This document shows, piece after piece, positions 1 to 8,277 of a stretch of 64,000 bases of DNA. The first letter of the stretch is position 1, and each line of letters opens with the position of its first letter. Source of the stretch: a bacterium (GTDB lineage Bacteria > Elusimicrobiota > Elusimicrobia > Elusimicrobiales > UBA9959); assembly GCA_021811315.1 (NCBI GenBank), contig JAJZPF010000009.1, positions 1 through 64,000 on the forward strand, written 5' to 3'. Both the position numbers and the translations under genes were made by a program. The notes under the pieces were generated by a model. It searched no databases. It was not told where the DNA came from and saw nothing but the letters and a program-made list of their open reading frames with translations.

Positions 1-21
1 TGTCGAGGCGAAGCCTCGACA
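1..21. repeat. Perfect 9-bp hairpin at window edge
   Basis: TGTCGAGGC and GCCTCGACA flank a 3-nt GAA loop. No T-run follows on the plus strand, so it is not a clear plus-strand terminator. It could be a REP-like palindrome or the end of an element that starts outside the window. Confidence 0.5.
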
Positions 22-72
22 GAGACCCACCGCCCGCAACAAGTATTTAATATTTTATAAACAAGCCTTTTG

Positions 73-78
73 TATAAT
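73..78 (+). promoter_or_regulatory. -10 box for the coiled-coil gene pair
   Basis: A TATAAT hexamer lies in a strongly AT-rich stretch (41-120) that contrasts with the GC-rich genes. It is 75 bases before the start codon at 154. No good -35 is seen 17 bases upstream. Confidence 0.5.
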
Positions 79-94
79 TTCCTTGTATATTTAA

Positions 95-113
95 AAGGAA
101 TTTTAAATTCCTT
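95..113. promoter_or_regulatory. Perfect inverted repeat between promoter and start, possible operator
   Basis: AAGGAATT-TTA-AATTCCTT is an 8-bp perfect inverted repeat. It lies about 10 bases after the expected transcription start of the promoter at 73-78 and before the ribosome binding site GGAGGAA (143-149). It could be a repressor site or a weak AU-rich mRNA hairpin. Confidence 0.4.
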
Positions 114-153
114 AATTGTTTTCCGTTTCAGGCGGCTTTGCCGGAGGAATTAA

Positions 154-3100
154 ATGGAGCAGGAACCAAAACTCGACCCGTCCGCGATCACGGACGTGGA
201 AACCGCGAAGCTCGCGCTCCGCTGGGCCGTGGAAAAGATCCACGGCCAGCAGGAGGAGCTTGGCCGCCTGCGCGACGACAACCGCAACAAGACCGGCATC
301 AACCGCTCCCTCACCGAGCAGGTGGAGCAGAAGACCGAGATCCTCAAGAAGTGGCAGGGCACCATCAAGACCTGGGAAGAGAACTGGAAGACCCAGACCG
401 CCATGGAGGCGGACCTCAAGTCGAAGCTCCGCGAACAGATCCTCAACGAGGAGGCCGTCAACTGGCGCTCCTCCCGCATCCAGCTGGAAAAAGAGATCCA
501 GGCGCTCAAGAACGAGCTGGCCTCCCGGGAAGCCGAGATAGGCCGGATCAAGCTGGCCATGATCGACGACCAGCGCAAGAACGCCGAGATGAAAGAGGCG
601 GAGCTCAGCACGCTTTTGACGAAGCACCAGGACAACCTGGCCGCCAGGGAAACCGCCCTGCGCGAAAAGTACGAGAGCCTGGAGAACGAGCTGATCGCGT
701 CCCAGCGCCTCCGCGCCGAGCAGGAGGAGCTGGCGCTGCGCGAGCGCTACGAGAACCGCGAGAGGGAGCTTTTAAAACTGCAGGCCCAGAAGGAAGCCCA
801 GCTCGAAAAATTCAAAGCGGCCCTGGAAGACGAGCGCTTCGAAAAGCTGGAGGCCCTGAAAGCCCAGGCCGAAAAGGACCTTTCCGCGCGGGAAGCCGAA
901 AAGCTCGATTCGTTCTCCGCCAGGCAGGCCGAACTGGAAAAGGACTATGCAAAGCGCTCTGAAAAGCTGGAAGCGCTGAAGATCGAAGCTGAAAAAGAGA
1001 TTTCCGCCCGCCGCGGGGCCCTTGAAGAAGCCGCCGACAAACTCAGGTCCTCGCTTTACGCCGAAACGGAGGCCAAGCTGGAAGAGGCCCGCGCCGCGGC
1101 CGCCGCGCGCGAGGCCGAAAGACAGGCGTCTTTCGCCGGCAGGCTGGCCGCGCTGGAAAAAGATTTCGCCGAGCGCCTCGCGCGCGCCGAGGAAGAAAAA
1201 AAAGCCGAGCTTGCCTCCTTCAGGGCCTCGGGCCAGGGCGAGCTTGAGACGCTGCGCGCGAGGATGAAGGAGTCGGTGGAGAAGAAAGAGCAGGAATACG
1301 TTAACCTGCGCCTGGACATGGAAAGCCAGCTGGTGGAGCTGGTAAAGAAGCGCGAGGAGGAGATCCGCGCCCGCTACGACAGGTCCCTGGAAGAGGCCCG
1401 CGCCCAGTGGGACAAGGCCGCAGAGGCGATCCGCGCCCAGGCCGGGGAAGAGTCGCGCAAAGAGATCGCCCGCCTCGAGATCGAATTTAAAAAGAAAGAA
1501 GACTCGCTCGCCGCCCGCAAGGAAGAGGAGTTCAAAGCCTTCCGCGAAAAGACGGAGGCGGAAATGCGGACCCGCGAGGAGGGCCTGCGCGCCGGCCTGC
1601 TCGAGGAGCAGAACGCCTGGGCGGTGCGCCAGCAGGCGGAGGCGGACGAAGCCAGGCGGGCCCTGGAAGCCGCCCACGCCGGCCGGCTGGAAAGCCTGCG
1701 GGCCGGCCTCGAAGAAGCCTACGTGGTGAAGGAAAAGGCGCTCGAGACCCGCGTGGACGCCGTGAAGCGCCGCCTGAAGGCGGAATGGCTGCAGCGCGAG
1801 GACGAGTGGGGCCTGGAAAAAGAAAGCGCCCTGCACGAGGAAAAAGAGAAACTCAAAGCCGAATTCGAGCAGCACCGCTCCCTCCTGCACAAGAAGCTGT
1901 CGCAGTTCGAGGACGAGCTGAAGCTGAAATACGCCCAGAAAGAATCCGAGCTGGAAACCGCGCAGAAAAACGCCGTTAAAGCCGCCGAAACCGAGCTTAA
2001 ACGGGAGCTCGAAGCGGAGAAAGAGCGCCTGGCCGCAAAAGCGGAAGCCGGCCGCAGGGAACTGGAAGCAAAAGAAGCCGCGCTGCGCGCCGAAACCGCC
2101 GCGGCCGAAAAGAAATTCGAAGAGAAGCTCCTGAAGCGCGAAGAAGAGCTTAAGAACGATCTGCGGCGCAAACAGGAAGAGACGGAAACGGCTTACAGCG
2201 ACAGGCTGGAAGAAGAGAAAGCGCGCCTGACCGCCGAGTTCTCCGCGCGCTCCTCGGCCGCGGAGCGGGAAAGGCTGAAAGTACTGGAGGAAAAGGCCGC
2301 GCTCGAGGAAGCTCACGCGGCCAAGGTCATAGAGCTGCGGGCGGCGGCTGAAGACCGCGTCCGCCAGGAAAGGGCCAAGGCCGAAGAATCCTTCCGCTCC
2401 CGGGAACTGCAGCTGCAGGCCCGCGAAGCCGAACTGGACAAGCTGAAAGCCGCCGCGGACCAGGAGCGCGGGGAATTCAAGCTGGCGCTCTACCGCGAAC
2501 TGCAGGACAAGGAACACGAGCTTTTCGGGAAGCTCGCGGCCGCCAAGGAAGAGCTCTACAAGGCCCTTAACTCCCACCGGGAGGTGCTCGACAAGGAGCA
2601 CGAAGACCGCCTGGCCGGCCTTATGCAGAAAGAGAACCAGCTGCAGGCCCATTTCGACCAGAAGCTCAAGGACGCCGACGCCGCGATGCAGCAGCGGCTG
2701 CAGGACGAGTCGGAAAAACTCTACGTGAAATTCGAGGGGCGCAAGGCCGAGCTCGAAGCCAGGATGAAGAACCGGGAGCAGGCGCTGAACGTCCTTTTCT
2801 CGGAGAGGCAGGCCAAGCTTGAGGCGGAATTCAACGCCCGCGAAAGAGAAACCATGGCCCTGCACGAGAAGAACATGGAAAAGCGGCGGCAGGAGATAGA
2901 GGCCGCCATCGCCGTCAGGGAGAAAGAGCTGGACGCCCGCCACGCGGACATCTCCGAGAAACTTTACGCCCAGTACCACAGCGAAAGGCTGGCCTGGGAG
3001 TCGCAGAAGCTGGAGGTCCTGAACGGCGACCGCCAGGCCCTCCGGTCCGACTTTGAAAAGAAGGAAGCGCTACTGAACCAGAGGCTGGAAGCCGAGCAGG

Positions 3101-3438
3101 CGAAGCACCGCGCCGAAAGCGTGCGCCGCGAGGAAGAGTTCTCGGCCAGGAAGGACGAGCTGGAAAAGAACTACTACGCCGAGCTGGAGCGCGGCCGGGC
3201 GGCCGTGGACAAGATGCGCAAGGAGCAGGAGAACGCCCTCAACGTAAAATTCGCCGAATTGGACGAAGAGCATAACAGGCTCACGCTCTGGGTCCTGAAA
3301 AAAGAAGAAGAATATATCAAGAAGAGCGCCCTCAAGGAACAGCACCTGCAGAGCAAATGGGAAGAGACCGAAGCGGCGCTGCGCGCCAGCTTCGAGCGCA
3401 GGATAAAAGAGCTCGAGGAAAAAGCGCGCAAGCCTTAA
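154..3438 (+). CDS. Giant coiled-coil protein (1094 aa)
   Basis: This is an almost uninterrupted charged coiled coil from about residue 30 to the C-terminus. It is rich in Glu, Lys, Arg, Ala and Leu, with heptad spacing and recurring blocks such as R-E-A-E-L and K-A-E-L-E. There is no signal peptide, membrane segment or ATPase motif, which separates it from SMC and Rad50 proteins. The start at 154 is set by GGAGGAA five bases upstream. The next gene follows after 14 bases and has the same architecture, so the two are probably co-transcribed. Such proteins in other bacteria can form filaments or scaffolds; that role here is inference. Sequence comparison alone will mostly return compositional matches. 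Confidence 0.9.
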   Translation: MEQEPKLDPSAITDVETAKLALRWAVEKIHGQQEELGRLRDDNRNKTGINRSLTEQVEQKTEILKKWQGTIKTWEENWKTQTAMEADLKSKLREQILNEEAVNWRSSRIQLEKEIQALKNELASREAEIGRIKLAMIDDQRKNAEMKEAELSTLLTKHQDNLAARETALREKYESLENELIASQRLRAEQEELALRERYENRERELLKLQAQKEAQLEKFKAALEDERFEKLEALKAQAEKDLSAREAEKLDSFSARQAELEKDYAKRSEKLEALKIEAEKEISARRGALEEAADKLRSSLYAETEAKLEEARAAAAAREAERQASFAGRLAALEKDFAERLARAEEEKKAELASFRASGQGELETLRARMKESVEKKEQEYVNLRLDMESQLVELVKKREEEIRARYDRSLEEARAQWDKAAEAIRAQAGEESRKEIARLEIEFKKKEDSLAARKEEEFKAFREKTEAEMRTREEGLRAGLLEEQNAWAVRQQAEADEARRALEAAHAGRLESLRAGLEEAYVVKEKALETRVDAVKRRLKAEWLQREDEWGLEKESALHEEKEKLKAEFEQHRSLLHKKLSQFEDELKLKYAQKESELETAQKNAVKAAETELKRELEAEKERLAAKAEAGRRELEAKEAALRAETAAAEKKFEEKLLKREEELKNDLRRKQEETETAYSDRLEEEKARLTAEFSARSSAAERERLKVLEEKAALEEAHAAKVIELRAAAEDRVRQERAKAEESFRSRELQLQAREAELDKLKAAADQERGEFKLALYRELQDKEHELFGKLAAAKEELYKALNSHREVLDKEHEDRLAGLMQKENQLQAHFDQKLKDADAAMQQRLQDESEKLYVKFEGRKAELEARMKNREQALNVLFSERQAKLEAEFNARERETMALHEKNMEKRRQEIEAAIAVREKELDARHADISEKLYAQYHSERLAWESQKLEVLNGDRQALRSDFEKKEALLNQRLEAEQAKHRAESVRREEEFSARKDELEKNYYAELERGRAAVDKMRKEQENALNVKFAELDEEHNRLTLWVLKKEEEYIKKSALKEQHLQSKWEETEAALRASFERRIKELEEKARKP

Positions 3439-3452
3439 GCCCGGGTACGGCC

Positions 3453-6350
3453 ATGAACAGAGATTACGAGGACATCCTTAAAGAGACCGAGCTCGACTCG
3501 GCCAAGATGGTCCTGCGCCTGACCTCGGAGCTCCGGGACAAGGAGCTGGAGCTGGCCTCCACGCGCTCGCGCAGCTTCGAGGAGGTGCAGCGCAGCAGCA
3601 AGGCCAAGGAGGCCGAGTTCGAGGCGCTGATGCGCGCCCAGGAAGAGCGCATAGCCAGGCGCGAGCAGGACCTCGCCCGCCTGCTGGTGGAGAAAGAATC
3701 CGCCCTCTGGAAAAAATACCAGTCCATGCTCGACGACGCGGTAGCCCTGCAGCGCTCGGAGTTCGAGTCGGAACGGGAGCGCCTGAAGGCCGACATAGGC
3801 AAGAAGGAAGCCGAGCTCGCGGCCCAGAAAAAGAATTTGCGCCTGGAGATGGAAAGCCTGTTCAAGAAATGGGAAACCGAGCGCGAGGCCGATTTCAAGA
3901 GCGAGAGGGAAACCTTTATCGAGGAGCTCAAGCTGGGCAGGGAAACGGCTAAAAAAGAGGGCCAGGACCGCGCCCGCCAGATGGAAGAACTCTGGCGCCT
4001 TAAGCTGAGCCAGCAGGAAACCGACTACCACAGCCGGGAAGCCATCTCCGCCGAGGAGATCCGCAGCCAGATGCGCCGCGAGCGCGTGGAAGAGCTGAAA
4101 ACCCTCAACGACCGCCTCAACGCCGAATTCACCAAGCGCGAGCACGAGCTTTACGCGCACTACGCGGGCTGGCTCGAAGAGAACAAGAAGCTTATCGAGG
4201 ACAAGTACTCCCGCCGCCTGGAGGCTGCCGAAGCCGAGTATAAAGAAAGGACCGGGAGGCTCGAGGACGCCCTGGCCAAGACCCGGGAGGACCTGGAAGG
4301 CAGGGAAAGGTCCTGGGAAGCGAAGTACGCTGAATTCAAACAATTTTATATCGAGAAAGAGGCCTCCCTCGCGGCGGCGGCGCGCGACCTGCAGGCCCAG
4401 CACCTGGCCCGCGAGCGGGAGCTGGCGGAAAAGCACGAGCTGCTCGACAAGGAGCTGAAAGAGGACTCGGCGCGCCGCAAGGACGCCCTGCTTAGGAAGG
4501 AAAAGAGCCTGGAGCAGCAGTTCGCCAACAATCTGGCCGAGTTCTCGGCCGAGACCGAGCGCCGGCTGCGCGCCATGGACGCCCGCGAAGCCGCTATCGC
4601 CAAGGAGCGGGAGGAAGCCGCCCGCCTCCGCGCCCAGGTCGGAGACCTGCTGGCCCAGAAGCAGCAGGAGCTGGAAAAAACTTTCGAAGAGCGCAGCTCG
4701 CTGTTCCGCCAGTCCCTGGAGGAATCCTACAAGATTAAAGAGCTGAGCCTGTCCAAGAAGTACGACGAGATAGAGCACCAGTACGCGGTCCTCAATTCCC
4801 AGAAGGACTCCGCGATGGCGAAGGTGGATTCGCTGCTGCAGGAGAACGCCCGCCTGAAAGAGGCGCTGGTCTCGCACGATTCGCAGGCGCGCGGGGTCAT
4901 AGAAACGGAGAAGACCCGCCTGGAGGAGGAGCTCAAGCGCTCCGAAGAGCAGCTCCAGATAAAAGCCGCCAGGATCAAGGAAGAGGCGCAGCAGCACGAG
5001 CAGGCGCTGCGCGCCGACTACGCCGAAAGGCTCCAGGCCGAAAGCTTCCGCCTCGGCGCCCAGCTGAAAATAAAGGAAGAGGCGCTGGAGAGGGAGCGCG
5101 CCGCCCTCGAAAAAAGGGCCGCCGAGATGGAAGCCCGCTTCCTAGAAGCGCTGAAAACGCGCGAAGCCGAGGTGACCGAGAATTTCAACCGCCACGCGGA
5201 AGCCCTGAAAGCGCAGGCCGAAGCCGCCAGGCGCAGCTGGGACGAGGAGAAAGCGGCGCTGGACAATGCCGCGGCCGCGCAGGCGGAGCAGGCGCGGGCC
5301 GAAGAACAGAGGAGCGCCGCCAGGCGCGAAGCCGAGCTTAAGAATTTTTACGAAGCCAGGGAGCGCGAGCTCAAGGCCCTCTCCGCGGAAGCCGCTGCGG
5401 ACATGGAAAAGCGCCTTTCCGAAGCCGCCGCGGTGAAAGAGCTGGACCTTCAGAACAGGCTTGGAGCAATGGAGCAGAGCCTGGCCAGGGCGACCGAGGA
5501 GAACGGGATCTCCGCCATGAGGCTCTCCGCCCTTAAAGACGAGCTGCAGCTGCTGGGCGCCAAGCTGGAGGAGACCGAAAGAGGCCGGCAGGCCCTTATC
5601 CAGGAGAACCTTACCAAGGCCCGCGACCTGCGCCAGACCCTCGAAAAAGAATTCCTGGACAAGATAAAGGACATAGAGCAGAACTACCTGGGCCAGCTTA
5701 CCGACATCTCGAAGCGCTCGGACGAGGCGCGCCGCGCCGACCAGGAGGAATATTTCCGCAAGCTGCAGTTCGTCAAGGATGAATTTAACGCCAGGCTGGC
5801 CGCCCAGGCCAAAGAGATGGAAGACTCCTACCTTGCGCGCGAAAAGAACCTGATGGCGGCGCTGGACAGCTCTTATAAACTTAAAGAGAAGTCCCTGGAA
5901 GCCCGCCAGGCCCAGATGGAGAACAATTACCAGGCCATGCTTTCCGAGAAATCCTCCAAGATAGAGACGGACCGCTCGCTGGCCGAAAGCGTGGGGCGCC
6001 TCAAGGACGAGCTGGAGCAGAAGAACCTCCAGCTCAACGAGACCATCTCCACCTATAATACCCGGCTCGGTGAGCTTGAGACGAAGCTGCGCGCCGAGCA
6101 TGAGGCCAGGAAGAAGGACCTGGAGGACGGCCACCGCATCCGCGCTTCGCAGATCGAGGCGGAGCGGGGCAAGCTCCGCAGCCTGCTCGAGCAGGAGCAG
6201 CGCCTGGTCACCGACCTGCAGAAGCGCGAGGCCGCGCTGCAGGAAAGCTACGCCGCCCGCGAGGCCGACCTGGCCCGCCGCTTCAAGGAAGCCCGCGAGC
6301 GCCTGGAAAAGGACTACCAGGACAAGATGAAGGACATCAAGGGAAACTAG
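3453..6350 (+). CDS. Second giant coiled-coil protein (965 aa)
   Basis: A long alpha-helical coiled coil with a short N-terminal segment (MNRDYEDILKETELDSAK) that is the least repetitive part. It has no signal peptide, transmembrane helix or nucleotide-binding motif. The frame is open upstream to 3357, but the ATG at 3453 gives only 14 bases after the previous stop and begins the protein-like sequence, so I chose it; the ribosome binding site is weak. Tandem arrangement and similar length and composition suggest a duplicated pair or two subunits of one filament. Function is unknown. Confidence 0.88.
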   Translation: MNRDYEDILKETELDSAKMVLRLTSELRDKELELASTRSRSFEEVQRSSKAKEAEFEALMRAQEERIARREQDLARLLVEKESALWKKYQSMLDDAVALQRSEFESERERLKADIGKKEAELAAQKKNLRLEMESLFKKWETEREADFKSERETFIEELKLGRETAKKEGQDRARQMEELWRLKLSQQETDYHSREAISAEEIRSQMRRERVEELKTLNDRLNAEFTKREHELYAHYAGWLEENKKLIEDKYSRRLEAAEAEYKERTGRLEDALAKTREDLEGRERSWEAKYAEFKQFYIEKEASLAAAARDLQAQHLARERELAEKHELLDKELKEDSARRKDALLRKEKSLEQQFANNLAEFSAETERRLRAMDAREAAIAKEREEAARLRAQVGDLLAQKQQELEKTFEERSSLFRQSLEESYKIKELSLSKKYDEIEHQYAVLNSQKDSAMAKVDSLLQENARLKEALVSHDSQARGVIETEKTRLEEELKRSEEQLQIKAARIKEEAQQHEQALRADYAERLQAESFRLGAQLKIKEEALERERAALEKRAAEMEARFLEALKTREAEVTENFNRHAEALKAQAEAARRSWDEEKAALDNAAAAQAEQARAEEQRSAARREAELKNFYEARERELKALSAEAAADMEKRLSEAAAVKELDLQNRLGAMEQSLARATEENGISAMRLSALKDELQLLGAKLEETERGRQALIQENLTKARDLRQTLEKEFLDKIKDIEQNYLGQLTDISKRSDEARRADQEEYFRKLQFVKDEFNARLAAQAKEMEDSYLAREKNLMAALDSSYKLKEKSLEARQAQMENNYQAMLSEKSSKIETDRSLAESVGRLKDELEQKNLQLNETISTYNTRLGELETKLRAEHEARKKDLEDGHRIRASQIEAERGKLRSLLEQEQRLVTDLQKREAALQESYAAREADLARRFKEARERLEKDYQDKMKDIKGN

Positions 6351-6372
6351 GCCCGCCCGCCCTACAATTTAT

Positions 6373-6378
6373 TATAAT
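6373..6378 (+). promoter_or_regulatory. -10 box placed for a leaderless mRNA
   Basis: TATAAT ends six bases before the ATG at 6385, so transcription would start at or next to the A of the start codon. There is no Shine-Dalgarno sequence before this ATG. The same geometry is found at lexA (13428-13433). The -35 position is GC-rich and does not match consensus. Confidence 0.6.
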
Positions 6379-6384
6379 TTACGC

Positions 6385-6936
6385 ATGTCATCATTCCCCG
6401 TACCCAGAGAAGTATTTCTTACCAAAGGCTTAGGGCGGCATAAAGAAAAGCTCGCCAGCTTCGAGGAAGCCCTCAGGGACGCCAAGATCGCGAAATACAA
6501 TCTTGTGCACGTCTCCAGCATTTTCCCCCCCTACTGCAAGGTCATCCCCGCCAAGAAGGGCATCGAGAAGCTCAAGGACGGGCAGATCGTGCACTGCGTG
6601 CTGAGCCGCAACGCTATCAACGAGAACCACCGCCTGATCGCCTCCTCGGTCGGCCTGGCCGTGCCCAAGGACAAGTCGCATTACGGCTATATCTCCGAGC
6701 ACCACACTTTCGGCGAGACCGACGAGAAGACCGGGGACTACGCCGAAGACCTGGCGGCGCTGATGCTCTCCACCATCCAGGGCATCGAGTTCGGCGGCGA
6801 GACCACCTGGGACCAGAAAGAAGAGATCTGGAAGCTGAGCGGCAAGATAGTAAGGGCCGCCAATATCACGCAGTCCGCCATCGGCACCGAAGGCGTCTGG
6901 ACCACCACGGTAGCCGCGGCGGTTTTCCTGTTCTGA
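6385..6936 (+). CDS. pdaD: Pyruvoyl-dependent arginine decarboxylase
   Basis: Converts arginine to agmatine and CO2 using a pyruvoyl group made by self-cleavage. At 183 aa it has the usual length of the PvlArgDC family. The cleavage motif is visible as N-L-V-H-V-S-S-I-F-P-P, with Ser44-Ser45 as the expected cut and Ser45 becoming the pyruvoyl group. The C-terminal half keeps the family pattern with G-Y-I-S-E-H and G-I-E-F. Agmatinase follows 75 bases downstream, so the pair should make putrescine from arginine. A hairpin between the two genes could end or attenuate the first transcript. The mRNA is probably leaderless. Confidence 0.94.
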   Translation: MSSFPVPREVFLTKGLGRHKEKLASFEEALRDAKIAKYNLVHVSSIFPPYCKVIPAKKGIEKLKDGQIVHCVLSRNAINENHRLIASSVGLAVPKDKSHYGYISEHHTFGETDEKTGDYAEDLAALMLSTIQGIEFGGETTWDQKEEIWKLSGKIVRAANITQSAIGTEGVWTTTVAAAVFLF

Positions 6937-6960
6937 ACTATGGGGCTCGCGTGAAAGTAC

Positions 6961-6986
6961 GGGCCCGGTAACGGGCCCTTATTTTT
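6961..6986 (+). terminator. Hairpin after arginine decarboxylase gene
   Basis: GGGCCC-GGTAAC-GGGCCC is followed by TTATTTTT. The stem is only six pairs but all G-C. It may end the decarboxylase transcript or let part of it read into speB. Confidence 0.6.
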
Positions 6987-7011
6987 AATACTGAACATTT
7001 ACAGAGGACTT

Positions 7012-7881
7012 ATGGCTTTTAAACCCGCAGAGAACCAGTTCGTGCTCCGCAAGAGGATAAATTTCAAGGACGCGGCCTTCATCGTGATGCCCATCCCTTA
7101 CGAGAAGACCACTTCCTACGGGCAGGGGACCAAGTACGGCCCCCCGGCCGTGATCGACGCCTCCTACCAGATAGAGCTCTGGGACGAGGAGACGAAAGAG
7201 GAGACCTGGAAGCGCGGCATTTTCACCACGCAGCCGGTGAACTGTTCAATGACCGAGAACAGGTTCTTCCCCAGCCTGGAGCGCACGGTGGAAAAGCTGC
7301 TCTCGTCCACCAAAGCCATACCTTTCTTCGTGGGCGGAGAGCACAGCGTGACCCAGGGCCTGCTGCCGCCTTTCATAAAGCGCCACAAGGACCTGTCCAT
7401 CCTCCATTTCGACGCGCACGCCGACCTGCGCCTGACCTTCGAAGGCTCGAAGCACAGCCACGCCTGCGCGGTCTACCCGGCTTCCCGCACCAACAAGATA
7501 GTGCAGATAGGCATCCGCAGCGTGGGCGTGGACGAGCGCCAGTTCCACAATGCCGGCAACGTGACGACCTACCTGATGCACGAGAACCTGGACTTTAAAA
7601 AGCTGGAGAAAGACATCCTGCGCCAGCTGACGGACACGGTCTACATGACCATCGACGTTGACGGTTTCGACCCGGCGGTGATGCCGGGCACCGGCACGCC
7701 GCAGCCGGGCGGCTTCATGTGGCACGACGCGCTTAAACTGTTCAAGGCCGTCTGCCTGAAGAAGAAAGTGGTGGGCGTGGACGTGATGGAGACGGCGCCG
7801 ATAAAAGGCTCCCCCATCACCGAGTTCAACGCCGCCAAGCTGATGTACCGGCTGATGGGCTACCTGAGCTCCGGCCGCTGA
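7012..7881 (+). CDS. speB: Agmatinase (ureohydrolase family)
   Basis: Hydrolyses agmatine to putrescine and urea with a two-manganese centre. The metal ligands of the arginase/agmatinase fold are all present: His111 (GGEHS), Asp134, His136 and Asp138 (FDAHAD), and Asp215 and Asp217 (IDVDGFDP). Length of 289 aa is normal. AGAGGA lies just before the ATG. The preceding gene makes its substrate. Arginase or guanidinobutyrase activity cannot be excluded from sequence, but the gene pair favours agmatinase. Confidence 0.93.
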   Translation: MAFKPAENQFVLRKRINFKDAAFIVMPIPYEKTTSYGQGTKYGPPAVIDASYQIELWDEETKEETWKRGIFTTQPVNCSMTENRFFPSLERTVEKLLSSTKAIPFFVGGEHSVTQGLLPPFIKRHKDLSILHFDAHADLRLTFEGSKHSHACAVYPASRTNKIVQIGIRSVGVDERQFHNAGNVTTYLMHENLDFKKLEKDILRQLTDTVYMTIDVDGFDPAVMPGTGTPQPGGFMWHDALKLFKAVCLKKKVVGVDVMETAPIKGSPITEFNAAKLMYRLMGYLSSGR

Positions 7882-7914
7882 GATCCCCGCGCCCGGCAGT
7901 CAGCGGCGCCATGC

Positions 7915-7949
7915 AAAAAAACCGTCCGCTTAAAGCGGGCGGTTTTTTT
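7915..7949. terminator. Bidirectional terminator between speB and the minus-strand block
   Basis: AAAAAA precedes and TTTTTTT follows the stem ACCGTCCGC / GCGGGCGGT with a TTAAA loop and one G-T pair. It can serve the converging speB and 7968-8273 transcripts. Confidence 0.85.
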
Positions 7950-7967
7950 ACGCTCCGGAAAGGGAGC

Positions 7968-8273
7968 CTACGGCAGAAGGTTAAACCAGACTATTTCGGC
8001 TTTGGCGGCGGCGGCGGCGGAGTCCATATCGGGATATTCTTCGGCGGGCTTCGCGCTCACCGGGAGCCAGTTCATCTCGAGGATCTTGTCGTCGAAATAT
8101 TCCTCGCGGAAACCGCAGACCCCGTCCTCGTCGCGCCGGAAAAAACAGACCCTGTGCTTGCCGTCCGGGGCGTAGGTGGTTTTCAGCAGCCGCACCGTCC
8201 CGTGCGTGCCGCCGACCAGGAAGAAATCTCCCAGGGAACGCCACAGTTTTTTTAAAAGCGAGGGCTTTCCCAT
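7968..8273 (-). CDS. Small hypothetical protein (101 aa)
   Basis: I do not recognise this family. It begins MGKPSLLKKLWRSLGDFF and has a mixed beta-rich body with an acidic C-terminal third and an Ala-rich stretch. There is no signal peptide. I chose the ATG at 8273, four bases after the stop of the dehydrogenase gene, which implies translational coupling; an in-frame start further upstream would lie inside that gene. Its position suggests a partner of the dehydrogenase, but nothing in the sequence shows a function. Confidence 0.7.
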   Translation of the reverse strand: MGKPSLLKKLWRSLGDFFLVGGTHGTVRLLKTTYAPDGKHRVCFFRRDEDGVCGFREEYFDDKILEMNWLPVSAKPAEEYPDMDSAAAAAKAEIVWFNLLP

Positions 8274-8277
8274 AGTC

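Noticed and set aside
772-2979. Long open frame of 735 codons on the minus strand inside the first coiled-coil gene
   Set aside because: It is the antisense of a high-GC, Glu/Lys/Ala-rich gene. Its translation is Leu/Phe/Gly-rich without domain structure and no ribosome site is present.
3435-4997. Long minus-strand frame (520 codons) inside the second coiled-coil gene
   Set aside because: Same antisense artefact of coiled-coil codon bias; no recognisable protein features.
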